From Jaenimonas drosophilae (Eukaryota; Euglenozoa; Kinetoplastea; Trypanosomatida; Trypanosomatidae), in NCBI GenBank assembly GCA_030849065.1, contig JASAON010001451.1, forward strand, positions 1 through 31,089: a stretch of DNA of 31,089 nucleotides. Reading direction: 5' to 3'. Below are positions 1 through 9,781 of the stretch, piece after piece; positions within the stretch are counted from its first letter, which is position 1, and the number at the start of each line of letters is the position of its first letter. The notes below the pieces were generated by a model. The model worked only from the letters and a program-made list of their open reading frames with translations. It ran no database searches and was not told where the DNA came from. The translations under genes were made by a program, and so were the position numbers.

Positions 1-794
1 GCTTCAGAACTGAACACACATACCCTTCTCTTCATCATCGTCTTCGTCATGTAGTTAGATTGCCAAACGGAAGTGCTGCTCTCCGCATTCATCTGAAGTG
101 CGGAGTTGTCATCTACGCACCAACATCGTGCAGTGTTGTGTGCATTCCATCAAACACACGTACGCAAGGACGGAACACGTACAACACATCCTTGTGTGTT
201 GCGTTTGGCCAAACTAATCTGATTTTTTTTCTTCTTCTTTTTGTGTGCGGGTTATTAAACTTACCGGTAGTACCCCGCATCTCGTCATCTCCCCAGACGG
301 CGCGTTCCTTGTTGTTGTTGTTGCTGTTGTTCTGCAATCTTCTTCCTCTTTTCCTGCACACACAACACAATACAACACACATTCATATATATTTTTTCGC
401 CACATATACGACATATATATTTCAGCTCGTGGTATACATCTTTTTGCACCTCGCGTGTACGTGTGTGTACGCCATCAACACATTCGATTGCTGATTTTCT
501 CGTATTTCGCTGTTTTTATTTTCAGTTGTTGTTTTTTTATTTGCGTTTGCGTTGTGAGGAGCCAAGAAACTAATAACTGCGTACGTTCATCATTTCGGTA
601 CGTTGATTGTGGTGGACCGTGTGGTTGCCGCTGAATTATCTGATCTCATTCTTTTGGCGAGTCTCCACGATTGTTGTTGTTGTTGTTGTGTATCGGCATC
701 GTGCGGCTGATTGAGTAGCTTGTTTCGTACGCACACACACGGCACCAACAACATCCCACCACAGCAATCATTCACCAACAACGTGTTGTGCGTG
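1..794. other. Intergenic / 5' untranslated region before the first gene
   Basis: T-rich and GT-rich spacer with (GTT)n microsatellites around 308-329 and 671-690 and CA/ACAC tracts near 355-385. Open frames here are hydrophobic by-products of T-richness (Phe, Leu, Val, Cys) with no recognisable domain. The only functional signal I can support is a polypyrimidine-AG acceptor at 506-525. The window edge may cut the upstream gene's 3' UTR. Confidence 0.6.
506..525 (+). promoter_or_regulatory. Candidate spliced-leader acceptor site
   Basis: A T-rich tract runs directly into CAG at 523-525. It would leave a 5' UTR of about 270 nt before the ATG at 795. The pattern fits kinetoplastid trans-splicing, but other AGs lie nearby (for example around 266), so the exact site is inferred. 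Confidence 0.4.
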
Positions 795-1889
795 ATGTCT
801 GTGCAGATGGACTGCGTTGATCGTCGCGTACACTACAACAGTGGTGGATTGCGGCACAGCTCAAGCAGATTGTTCTCACCCATCCCCGCAGGTCATCCGG
901 TGTTTGTGATGGATGAAGATGATGCCGACGTCGCCCTTGATGCACGTACAGAGCATCAGCAACCACAACTACAACAGCACCGTCTCTCCAACTCCTCACG
1001 TCGTAGCCCGCAATTGTCGGAGACGCTCGAGCGCGCGGAGTTGGCACATTCCACGCCACAAAAACACACGAGCTTCACCACCGCCTCCACGCAAGAGTGG
1101 GAGGAAAGCCGCATACCGCTGAGCACCACAGTCATCAGCGGTGCAGAGATGAGCTCACGTGGCGCCATGACGAACGAGGATGATGATGATGATGATGATG
1201 ATGATCTCAACGATGTAGATGGTGGAGGTGAATCACCTTTGGCTCTGCAACATCCCAACGCCTCGGCACTCTCTCCTGTTGGATCCGTTATACATCTTCA
1301 TCATCATCATCATCACGTACACACGCGCGCGACGACGTTAATTCGTGTACCAACACAGGCGTCACACGAGGTTGGCCGGCACTTGACCCTCGGACGTTTT
1401 CAGCCACTTGCGATTCCATCACCAGGACATCATGTAGATGGCCGTGATGATGAATCTGATGTTGATGATGATGATGATGAGCTTCTGCCATCGTTGCACA
1501 GCGTACGTGGGCGGCTGCCGAGTGTTGGCGGTTTGGAAGGACCTCCGTTGGTGGATAACATCCCATCCTTCTCGAGCTCCTCGGATGATGAGGATGAGAA
1601 TGATGAAGTATCACGCAAGGTACGCCAACGTGTGGTACAGTTTCGGTGCTCTCCACGCTCACCATCAACCACCGCACTCTGCAACAGTTTCCTTTATGAT
1701 GATTCTGAATCCCCATCGGATGATGTGGAGGCACGAACATCTCCTCCAACGTCAACCAACATGGCGAACTCACCACAACGTTTTAGTCCTAAATTTTTGG
1801 AGATGAAACAACACAAAAAGTCATGGGGCGCCGTCTTCTTCTCGGCCCAGTCAATGAGCTCCAACGAGGAGGTGAGCGATGGCATCTAG
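795..1889 (+). CDS. Hypothetical low-complexity acidic/His-tract protein (364 aa)
   Basis: I do not recognise a family. The ATG at 795 is the first in-frame methionine; the frame is open further upstream but only with non-ATG codons. The product is predicted to be almost entirely disordered: a nine-Asp run at residues 129-137, a His run near 167-175, a second acidic block near 217-228, and Ser/Asp/Glu clusters around 259-275. These acidic clusters sit next to a basic stretch containing RVVQF (residues 279-283), which fits the degenerate RVxF docking pattern for protein phosphatase 1. The C-terminal 30 residues (SPKFLEMKQHKKSWGAVFF and following) are less repetitive and may be a short folded or binding segment. 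It is the first of seven consecutive plus-strand genes of unknown function. Coding is supported by an AC-rich sense strand bounded by TG-rich spacers. Function unknown. Confidence 0.8.
   Translation: MSVQMDCVDRRVHYNSGGLRHSSSRLFSPIPAGHPVFVMDEDDADVALDARTEHQQPQLQQHRLSNSSRRSPQLSETLERAELAHSTPQKHTSFTTASTQEWEESRIPLSTTVISGAEMSSRGAMTNEDDDDDDDDDLNDVDGGGESPLALQHPNASALSPVGSVIHLHHHHHHVHTRATTLIRVPTQASHEVGRHLTLGRFQPLAIPSPGHHVDGRDDESDVDDDDDELLPSLHSVRGRLPSVGGLEGPPLVDNIPSFSSSSDDEDENDEVSRKVRQRVVQFRCSPRSPSTTALCNSFLYDDSESPSDDVEARTSPPTSTNMANSPQRFSPKFLEMKQHKKSWGAVFFSAQSMSSNEEVSDGI
1179..1205 (+). repeat. (GAT)9 microsatellite encoding Asp9
   Basis: Nine perfect GAT triplets in frame with the first gene. Perfect codon identity suggests slippage-driven expansion rather than selection on the protein alone. 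Likely length-polymorphic. Confidence 0.9.
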
Positions 1890-4261
1890 TGAATATGAAG
1901 ATGCACGTCCCCGATCACCTCCTCAGCACACAACCACCACAACAACCGCTCCTCAACAACACACAATCATTCTCACCACCACCACACAACACTTGTTGTT
2001 CTTGTTGGTCTGACTCACGTCTACCCACATGTTTCAAGTGTTGCGGTGCATGTCGGTCCTCCTTTGTTTGATGCCTCTTTTTGTGTTCGTCTGTGCGCGT
2101 GTGTGTCTTGGTGTTGCTGTTGTCTTGTGTGCTCCAACATACACAACACAACAGCAACCCTCATGTTTCATGCTTCAACTCAGCCACACACACACACGCA
2201 CAAGCGAACACACGTGTGCCATCTCACTTCCACGTTGAGGAACACCTTTGGTGATTCCATCAACAAAGTTTGTTTTGCTTTGTTTATGTTTTTTTCTGTT
2301 TTCTTTTTTTCTTTTTTTGCGTGGAGCACCTCTAGAGATCATCTCGTTGTTGTTGCACGCACACGAGCTTTACTCCACGCTTCATCTGAAACACACACAA
2401 AAAAAAGAAACACAAAAATCTGTTTTGGTGGGAGAAACGACGACGATGCTGATCAGCAACATCCACGCTAGCGTGGACGCAATTCGCGTCGTTATGCTCA
2501 TGAATCATCATCATCATCATCATCAATGTGCGTCTCTTCTCAGATTGCAAAATCTTGGCGCATCCCCACACATCACGTTTATCAGTATTGCTTTGCTGCT
2601 GCTGAACTCACGTATGTGAATGAGGTTTGTTGGATGATGTGAATGTTGACGTCACTGAAGATCTTTTTGTTCTTCTTTTTTAAACATGTTTTTATTCATC
2701 GCAGCTCCACTGACGTGGAGCAGAGACGAAGAAGACCGTTTGCTGGTGGTGTGCGCGCACCGACTTCATCTTTGATTGGTTCTGTTTTCTTTTTCACTTT
2801 CTTGTTTTTTTTCATATGTTTTCTTCTTATCTCGATGATCTCCCACACACACGCAAACACCACTTCTAACCTCTCTTCTTCGTTCAGCAAAGCTGAGAAG
2901 AGGACGGCATCTCATAAAACGCATGTCCGCGCACACGCACACAAGCCTGTGGTTGTGTGTTGTTGTGTTGCTGAGTGTGTGTTTGTTTATGCCATTTGCA
3001 CGTCCTTGATCTCCTTCATTACGCACATCATTCGGCTGATGGCGTGATGATCTCGCTCTCACCTCCCTCCATCTTTGATGCATCTCCTTTCCTTCTATCG
3101 TTGTTGCTGAGGGTGATGATGAATCCGCAACCGCTGACCTCATTTTGTTTTTTATTTTGCTTTTTTCTGTGTTTTTCTGCTCCCTTTGTGTTGTTGGCCA
3201 TATTATATAGATAAATCTCCAGCAACACGCTGTGTTTATCGAGAGGGAGCTACATGATGATGAATCAAGATTAATGGCGCACCATCCTCTTCGTGGTGTA
3301 TCAGGATCATGATCATCATCACCCTACATCACCGTCAAACACACGCACACGTACATACTTTTGCATACATTGCTCGGTTCCCTCATGTCGTAAGCATGAC
3401 AGCAAAGATGTAAAGACGGTTGTTGGTAGGTCCCGCACATCAACACACACCAACTCACAAAAAAACTCTCTTTTTTTTTCTCTTTTCTGCTGTACTCCGA
3501 TGTTGTGGTGTGTGTTTTTTTCCCTGGATGCTCCTCCTGCCCACGTACACTAGCACCATCATCAATCATCATCACCATCATCATCGCGGGTGCCGCATAT
3601 TCTTTTGTTGCTAAACATGTGTGTTGTGAGGGAGATGGTGGCGTACATCCTCCTCAAACACAATGTGGGAAACAACGGAAGAGATGAATCTTGTGGCCGA
3701 ACGACTACACACGACAGTTTTCTTTCTTTTTCTTTTTCTTTATTTATGCTCACTCACGCATGCGTTGTGTTGTGGGCTCCCTTCTACCCGAGAAACAAAA
3801 GGCTACGTTACACGGATATGTCAGAACTGCTACCGTTGATGCCATCATCATCATCATCATCTTTATCATCACCTCCTTCTTCTCTTCTCTATGCTCTGCA
3901 TACACAACAAGAGTAGGGTCGCGCTCATTCTCAGCACACGTCAGCCCCGCGTATCCCTCATTTCGTTTTCATTTTTTTTTCTTCGTGTGTGTTTTTTTGT
4001 TTTCGAGACGCCACACCTGAGCGTTGGTCAGCACAACTGTGTGGCCTGCAACGCAGAGCTCACCGCATTGCACGCTGCTCCATCGGAGAGACGAAGGAAA
4101 AATTAGAAGAAAACAACACACTTTTTTTTTTGTTCGTGCGTATTGAGATCGTGAGCGTTGCACATTTCGCCGTCGTTCAGCACGACGTGCAAGTACATCA
4201 TTCAACGCCCACGCACACACATTTATATATACAAGTAGTAGCACCAAAATAAAAGAACAAG
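1890..4261. other. Long T-rich intergenic spacer (2.4 kb)
   Basis: No gene supported. The sense strand is pyrimidine- and GT-rich with many T-runs (for example 2287-2319, 2664-2683, 3471-3486, 3966-3982), CA repeats (2186-2204) and (CAT)n/(ATC)n microsatellites (2506-2525, 3844-3862). Short open frames are dominated by Phe, Leu, Cys, Val and His and end randomly. Several polypyrimidine-AG sites exist; the last useful one before the next gene is at 4119-4147. Confidence 0.7.
4119..4147 (+). promoter_or_regulatory. Candidate spliced-leader acceptor site
   Basis: A run of ten T's (about 4122-4131) is followed by the first downstream AG at 4146-4147, about 115 nt before the ATG at 4262. Inferred from the kinetoplastid trans-splicing pattern. 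Confidence 0.4.
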
Positions 4262-6184
4262 ATGATTCCTCACGCATCGCCCGAGAGCAGTCTCAGCATG
4301 GGCAGCCTCTCACGGCCCATGTATACCCTTCGTCTTCGTCGGCAGATGTGCTCGATGGTGGAGCTCCATCGCAAGGACGATCGCGGAGGAGATGTTGAGG
4401 AGGATGAGCTTGCAGGAAGCAAATCCAGCTCTCACCCGAACATAAATGTGCGTTGTGCTGATTGTGGGGTGCACCCCAACACCACCACCTCCACGCGCAT
4501 TTTACACCACTTACGGCCAGCAACCTTGGATCTTCGTCGCTCTCAACGTGGTGATGGCATGTTGTTGCGGCCATCCCACCACCCCACATCGCTTCTCGCA
4601 CGCCGTCAGGCCAGCCCATTGGCACGCCATGCGCCAACCACGTTTTCATTCCCCGCCATTCTCGGCACCGCACCATCGCGTTCATCATCTCCATCCACCA
4701 CCACCAATCCAAGCCTTCCCAACAACGTCAATACCAATCACCACCATCACCATCATCACCACCAACATCAGGCTGGTGCGGGAGGTGTTCTGCCACGTCT
4801 TCGTACGAGCGATGAGCTACACTCCGCAACAAACACCTCATCCTCCTTGATGGCGGAGGTGTGCTTGACCCCACACGTTCCCAACACGCCATTTTCTTTT
4901 CCGCAACAGCCGCACAGATCCACGGATGAGCTGATGTACGCACGTGGACGTTCAACGTTCTCGCCACCTCAACTATCCACGGTGGATGATGATGATGGTG
5001 ATGGTGATGGTGAGGCACCTACACGTGCCGGATTGCAGCAGCGCATGCCATCCGATGACTCACTCCTCTCCATCCACGACGCAGATAATTCCAGCGTGAG
5101 CCTCGGCTTCAGCACGAGCCACGCCATCAATAACCCGCAACAACGCAGCCCGCGGCGCGTGTGCGTCTCGTTTTGCCCGACGGTTTCCGTGTTGGGCGGT
5201 GATGGCGAGGAGGCAGAATCAACAAGCAACAGTGAAGTGGCGGCCGGCGCACGTTCATCGCCACTGAAGCAGGATGGCACCTACCACAGCTTCCGCGCGG
5301 GCACCAGCAACGCTCGTGGAGCCCACTGGGGAGACAACAACAACAACAGCACCAGTGATGAACCGAGTGAGGAGGTGTTGGCGCAGTTTGTGCTGAGGCC
5401 CGATGAATTCAGTCCATCGTTGCGCTCGATGCAGGAAAAGATGCGCGATGGCAGCGGCCTCCTCTCTTTTTTCGGCGGCTTCGGCGGATTTGGTAGCTCA
5501 GAAGATGTTGTTGGTGATGATGTTGGTGTTTCTGGTGATGAAGGGCGTAGATCAGATGCAGATGAAGATCAGGTGGCCACAGTGGGGCCATCGCCTTCTG
5601 CCGCGGAGTACGTTGGTGCCGTTGGCGATGTTGTTGTTGTTGTTGAAGTTGCACAAGTAGCTGGTGGTGCCAACACACAAGATGAGGCAGCAACTGATGC
5701 GGATGCTGGTGCCAACAACCTCTCCTCTCCACGTGCGGAGGAGGAGGAGCCGCCACGTCTACGACGCACCTCCACGGCGCAATACAATGATAAGGTGGAT
5801 GTTGTACCACCACCACCTCTTGTTCTGCCACTTCCGCCCACTCAAGCACACAATGATGGTCGAAGCCCCTTCCTCTCCAGCTCAGATCTCAACGCCTCGA
5901 GCGATGCGCTCGGCACACATGTTGTTGGCAGCTCTGATCATGTTCCTCGTGCGTCGTGGTTGCTGCGGGCAAACGGCTGCCAGAGCCCAAAACGTGCGTG
6001 CCGTATCGATGGCGGAGGTTCAGCGGTGATTGTGCCATCAACGGTGTACTCAATCGCCACCGCCAACATCAGCTCATCTTCATCATCGCTGGACTACTGC
6101 CAAAGTCAGAATTTGCAGCGCCCGTGCAGCGTCATGATTGAAGCATGTGCGCAGATGGAGGAGGAAAATGAAGGACGTACCTGA
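4262..6184 (+). CDS. Hypothetical low-complexity protein (640 aa)
   Basis: No family recognised. It starts at ATG 4262 (MIPHASPESSLSMGS). The N-terminal 75 residues are the least repetitive and contain a basic segment (TLRLRRQMC) and one CxxC pair (C65, C68), too little for a zinc finger call. After this come a nine-residue His run (about residues 160-168), Ser/Pro/Asn-rich linkers, a short beta-like stretch after PRRVCVSF near residue 300, and a Phe-Gly segment (FFGGFGGFG, near residue 405). Later there are acidic and Val/Ala tracts, one Val run being encoded by a (GTT)n repeat at about 5629-5647, and a basophilic kinase-like site RRTS near residue 500. Predicted mostly disordered, with no signal peptide or membrane helix. 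It stands between 2-kb spacers and shares composition with the neighbouring genes. Function unknown. Confidence 0.85.
   Translation: MIPHASPESSLSMGSLSRPMYTLRLRRQMCSMVELHRKDDRGGDVEEDELAGSKSSSHPNINVRCADCGVHPNTTTSTRILHHLRPATLDLRRSQRGDGMLLRPSHHPTSLLARRQASPLARHAPTTFSFPAILGTAPSRSSSPSTTTNPSLPNNVNTNHHHHHHHHQHQAGAGGVLPRLRTSDELHSATNTSSSLMAEVCLTPHVPNTPFSFPQQPHRSTDELMYARGRSTFSPPQLSTVDDDDGDGDGEAPTRAGLQQRMPSDDSLLSIHDADNSSVSLGFSTSHAINNPQQRSPRRVCVSFCPTVSVLGGDGEEAESTSNSEVAAGARSSPLKQDGTYHSFRAGTSNARGAHWGDNNNNSTSDEPSEEVLAQFVLRPDEFSPSLRSMQEKMRDGSGLLSFFGGFGGFGSSEDVVGDDVGVSGDEGRRSDADEDQVATVGPSPSAAEYVGAVGDVVVVVEVAQVAGGANTQDEAATDADAGANNLSSPRAEEEEPPRLRRTSTAQYNDKVDVVPPPPLVLPLPPTQAHNDGRSPFLSSSDLNASSDALGTHVVGSSDHVPRASWLLRANGCQSPKRACRIDGGGSAVIVPSTVYSIATANISSSSSSLDYCQSQNLQRPCSVMIEACAQMEEENEGRT
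4736..4765 (+). repeat. (CAC/CAT)n tract encoding poly-His
   Basis: Mixed CAC and CAT triplets encode a nine-His run. The codon mixture shows this tract is older or more constrained than the pure (GAT)n tracts. Confidence 0.85.
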
Positions 6185-8275
6185 CACAACAACAACAACA
6201 TCAACATCAACAATTTCACTTTTTTGTTTTTTGCTGTTGTTGTTTGTTGTTGTTGTGCCACACACATTTTTTTTTCCTCCTTCATCATTCACGTCGTCCA
6301 GAACGCTGCTCACGATGGTGCGGAGAAGGTGGCGGCAGAGACTTCATCATCTCACTCGCCCAACTACATCCGTTGATTTTGTGTGTGTATACGAGTGTTT
6401 TGTAAAAAAAAAAACTTTTGTTGTTGTTGTTGGTTGTTGTTGTTGTTTCTTCGTGTTTGTGTATACGGATGGTTTTTGACAGACACACGGAAGGAGGTCT
6501 TCGACTAACTTCGTTTCATCTCCCTGGTTTCATCTTCATCATGGTACAACACACACACACACACACTACCACGTCTTTGACGTTGGAGATTTACATCACG
6601 ATGAAGTTATAGAAGATGACCATGTTGATGATGTTGTTGTTGTTGTTGTCTTGCTTCTGGACTCAGCACCTTCATCTTATTTTCGTTTTTCATTTTTTTT
6701 CTTTTTTTTTCAGCGTTTCCTTCGTTCTCCCCGTGGAGCTGGTGCGTACACGTGTGCTTGGAGTAGGGCATACTGCATCTTCAATTATCAACGTTGTCCG
6801 TCTTGCCACATCTCCCCCCTACCACCGTGAATGAGCTCCTCCTCCCCCCATGTTGTTCAGTTGTTGTTGTATTTGTATCTCTGATTTTTTTTTTATGCTT
6901 TGGTTGTGTTTGTTGTTGTTGCTGCCGTTGTTGATGGCTCCCCAAAGGATTCACGTGCAGATGAAGTTTGGCGCTCTTCATCAATCTTGCAATATATCTG
7001 CCCCTCCTCCTCCCACAACCCCACAACACACATTGGCTTATGTCTGTGTGTGAAGATGTTGATGACGTAGGACGACGACGTTGTTCTCATCGCGTGCTGA
7101 CGTGCTCATCTGTTGATGATCATGTGCGCGTGCGTGTGTGTGGCATGCATCTTCCCACATCTCTCCGAGATGAAGGAATGAGCAGGCCCAAGCACAACGC
7201 TAACTTTTTTTTGTGTTTCATATGATTGTTGGTGTTGTGTCTTGATGATATGTGGGAATCAGGATGACAACACGCGGTGTGTGCGGTTGATGTGGCGCCG
7301 CCAGTTTTTTTTGCTGTGATTTTGTTTTTTCAGTGATGAACTAAGAAAGAAGTAGTTTGCATGCAGCAACACAACAACAACAACAACACCCAAAGAGAAG
7401 ACGATGATGTTTTTTTTTTAAAAAATTTTCTGTGGCACATTCCGCTACATAACAACGACCTTCACTGGTGGCTGACATTGAGACGTGGATGGATGAACCT
7501 CGTGTACGAGTGTGCGGTGAAGTTGGCACACGTGAAGATGATGGTTTTTTGAGATGTGTGCCAAGATGAATGTTTCATTCATGTACGTAGCCGTCTGTGC
7601 CACTCTCCTTCTCCTCCTTTCTCTCAAAAAAAAAAGAAAACTTTTTCGTCGTTCGCCCGTGGCTGCCACTTCTGATGGTATCTTCCCTCGCTCATTAATC
7701 AAGATCCTACCACGGCATCAATGTACGTGATATGTGTCTCTGTGAATTGTATCAATATCTGCAACAACTACTTTTCTTCTTCACTCTTCTTCATTGTTGA
7801 TGTAGGAGTAGTCCATCGCACATATCACACACACGCACTACAGATTAACGAGGAGAGTGTTGCCCTCGTCGTGAAGGTTGAGCAAAGCCAGGCCAACTTC
7901 CGTTTTTCTTTCTTTTTTTAAACAGAAAAGGGTTCGTGTATTTGTTTTTGTTTTTCATTCTTTTTTTTTTCTTTTTGTAGGTGTGCGCGCGTGTGTGTGT
8001 GTGGTCATTTCAAGGATCACTTCGTCGAAGTTGTGTTGAGTCTGTCAGAGCAACCCGCAAACAGCAGCAGCAACAACAGTTGTATTGTCATTCCAAGCGC
8101 CACCACACACCATCATCCTCTTCTTGTTGTGTAGCAGCTCGTACAGTTGTTGGATCATAAAAGCGCCCATCTCGTTTGTTGTGTGGCTTTCGTCATTTGC
8201 TTCATTCCCCCTCATCACCGTCATCATCATCCTCAACTTTTTGTTGTTGTGTTCGTGCCCCACCTCCACGTACGC
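6185..8275. other. Long T/GT-rich intergenic spacer (2.1 kb)
   Basis: No gene supported. It carries (GTT)n arrays (6232-6256, 6418-6447), T-runs (6268-6276, 6697-6712, 7210-7217), a CA array (6550-6567), an A/T-rich palindrome-like tract at 7411-7426, and one (CAA)n array at 7369-7388 of opposite strand bias to the rest of the spacer. It ends with a strong acceptor tract at 7951-7980. Open frames inside are short and compositionally T-driven. Confidence 0.7.
7951..7980 (+). promoter_or_regulatory. Strong candidate spliced-leader acceptor site
   Basis: A nearly pure T tract with a few C's ends in GTAG at 7977-7980, one of the cleanest polypyrimidine-AG signals in the window. It would give a 5' UTR of about 295 nt for the gene starting at 8276. 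Confidence 0.55.
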
Positions 8276-9781
8276 ATGACCTCCTCAGTTCCAGCAACTG
8301 TGGCGGATGTGTCAAGCACGCGCAGTGAATACACTGATCATGGCACGAGCTCCCCAAGCCGCCATTATCTGCGACGTTGGGGGGATTCCTACAACGCCAG
8401 CACATCCTCAACGACGTCCACGACGAGCCAACATCATCTGGCCCTCAACCACCAACATCATCGTCTCAGTAGCACAAACAATTCTCAATGGTGGCTGAAA
8501 CATCCGCCAAAGTTGGAGAACACCACACGTGGCGGCAACAACTTCAGCCCTGGCGAGCTTCTCCCAGCCACAACATTGCGCAGCGCATTGATGTCTGGCA
8601 GTGCGTCAGGCAGCGTCGTAACGTTCATGGATGGAGCGAGCTTGGGGAGCGGGAGTGGCGCGGGTTCCTTTCGGCGCTCGGGGTCCGTGGGAAGTGGTTG
8701 GGGGAGCTCAGCCTCGCGCCAATCGTGTGGCAGCGCATCAGCCTTTGGTAGTGGCATCCCACAACCACCACAGCTCCTGCACTTTGGCAACAACAACAAC
8801 AACAACAGTAATGTGCCACGAACATCTACACGCACGGTGGCGGGGTCCATGGATGAAAGCGAGACCAACGACAGTGGCCGAAAGCGTGTTAGTGTTGGTG
8901 TTGGTGTTGGTGCGCAACCGGTGAATGTGCCGGGTTTGTTGCGTGAGTGCCCGTCGGAGAGCGACCCACAATTGCGCCTACCACTACCGCCAACCACCGC
9001 GAAGAGCGGCGGCCACCCCAGCTTCTTGCGACGATGGAGTGAAAAGATTGAAAGTGCCAACCAACAACAACAACAACAACAACAGCCAACCACCACAACA
9101 ACAACAACAACAAGTGGTGCTCCTGTGCTTCCTCCACGGGTCACGCCAACTTCCAGCACGAGCAACATTCACACGCACACCTTCGATCTCGATTTTGCCT
9201 CCCTCACGCAAGTTGAAGATGATCTCGTGCACGCCGCCCAGATGGAGCTCCAACAAGAAGTGAATGATACCTCACTCAATGCGGTGCCCATCAGTGAAAA
9301 GCTGCAACAGGTTCAGTGCGCCATGACGAACTGGGGCTTTGCGGAAAAGGTCAGCAACACAACGTCTGCACGTGGAGGTGGTGGAGATGCTTCGTGCTCG
9401 TTGCCCGCCATTATGCGTGAGGAGAGTACCAGTCTACGTGCGGTGCATGAAGATCAGGCCTGCCGGCGTTTTCTTGGTTTGGTGCATCGCGCATCGCCAA
9501 CGGGTACGCACACCGCACGCCACTACGACCGCCAACTTTTGTTGCCGAGCGTCAGCGCATCTCTGCACTCATCTCGCATGCCGGGAAAACGAAGCAGCGC
9601 AGGATCCTTCAGCGACCGTTTTGGTGGAGCCACACAAGATGTTGATGGAAACAGCGCGCACAACACATCGCCACCACGCCGCATGGTTCTCTCCCGCTCG
9701 TCACCGGTGCTGGCTGTTGCTGATCGTGAAGACGAGCTTAGTGTGCTCTCACTCTTTAGCGGTCCAAGCCATGCACGGTGA
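8276..9781 (+). CDS. Hypothetical low-complexity protein (501 aa)
   Basis: No family recognised. The frame is open from 8147 but the first ATG is 8276 (MTSSVPATVADVSS), and codons upstream are T-rich like the spacer, so I place the start there. The order is a Ser/Thr/His-rich N-terminus; a Gly-Ser region around residues 120-160; an Asn run; a Gln8-Thr8 block (about residues 263-279) from pure CAA and ACA repeats; and then the most protein-like segment, residues about 303-360 (begins FDLDFASLTQVEDDL), likely helical. Basophilic kinase-like sites occur at SFRRSGS and FLRRWSEK. The C-terminus is Ser-rich. No membrane helix or signal peptide. The stop codon is followed immediately by a (GAT)n repeat (9781-9797) in the 3' UTR. 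Function unknown. Confidence 0.85.
   Translation: MTSSVPATVADVSSTRSEYTDHGTSSPSRHYLRRWGDSYNASTSSTTSTTSQHHLALNHQHHRLSSTNNSQWWLKHPPKLENTTRGGNNFSPGELLPATTLRSALMSGSASGSVVTFMDGASLGSGSGAGSFRRSGSVGSGWGSSASRQSCGSASAFGSGIPQPPQLLHFGNNNNNNSNVPRTSTRTVAGSMDESETNDSGRKRVSVGVGVGAQPVNVPGLLRECPSESDPQLRLPLPPTTAKSGGHPSFLRRWSEKIESANQQQQQQQQPTTTTTTTTSGAPVLPPRVTPTSSTSNIHTHTFDLDFASLTQVEDDLVHAAQMELQQEVNDTSLNAVPISEKLQQVQCAMTNWGFAEKVSNTTSARGGGGDASCSLPAIMREESTSLRAVHEDQACRRFLGLVHRASPTGTHTARHYDRQLLLPSVSASLHSSRMPGKRSSAGSFSDRFGGATQDVDGNSAHNTSPPRRMVLSRSSPVLAVADREDELSVLSLFSGPSHAR
9062..9112 (+). repeat. (CAA)n-(ACA)n tract encoding Gln8-Pro-Thr8
   Basis: Seven CAA and one CAG are followed by CCA and then eight Thr codons, mostly ACA. 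The same AAC/ACA/CAA register family gives Gln, Thr or Asn in different genes of the window, showing one repeat type read in different frames. Confidence 0.9.

Noticed and set aside
2029..2238. 69-codon ATG frame resembling a signal peptide
   Set aside because: Hydrophobicity follows from T-rich spacer sequence; no downstream domain and CA-repeat-encoded His/Thr tail.
3836..3868. (ATC)n/(CAT)n tandem repeats as possible CRISPR-like or satellite array
   Set aside because: Simple trinucleotide microsatellites with no spacers or higher-order unit; the genome is eukaryotic.
8485..9168. 227-codon minus-strand frame
   Set aside because: Antisense of the third gene; Val, Cys and Leu runs mirror the CAA/ACA repeats.
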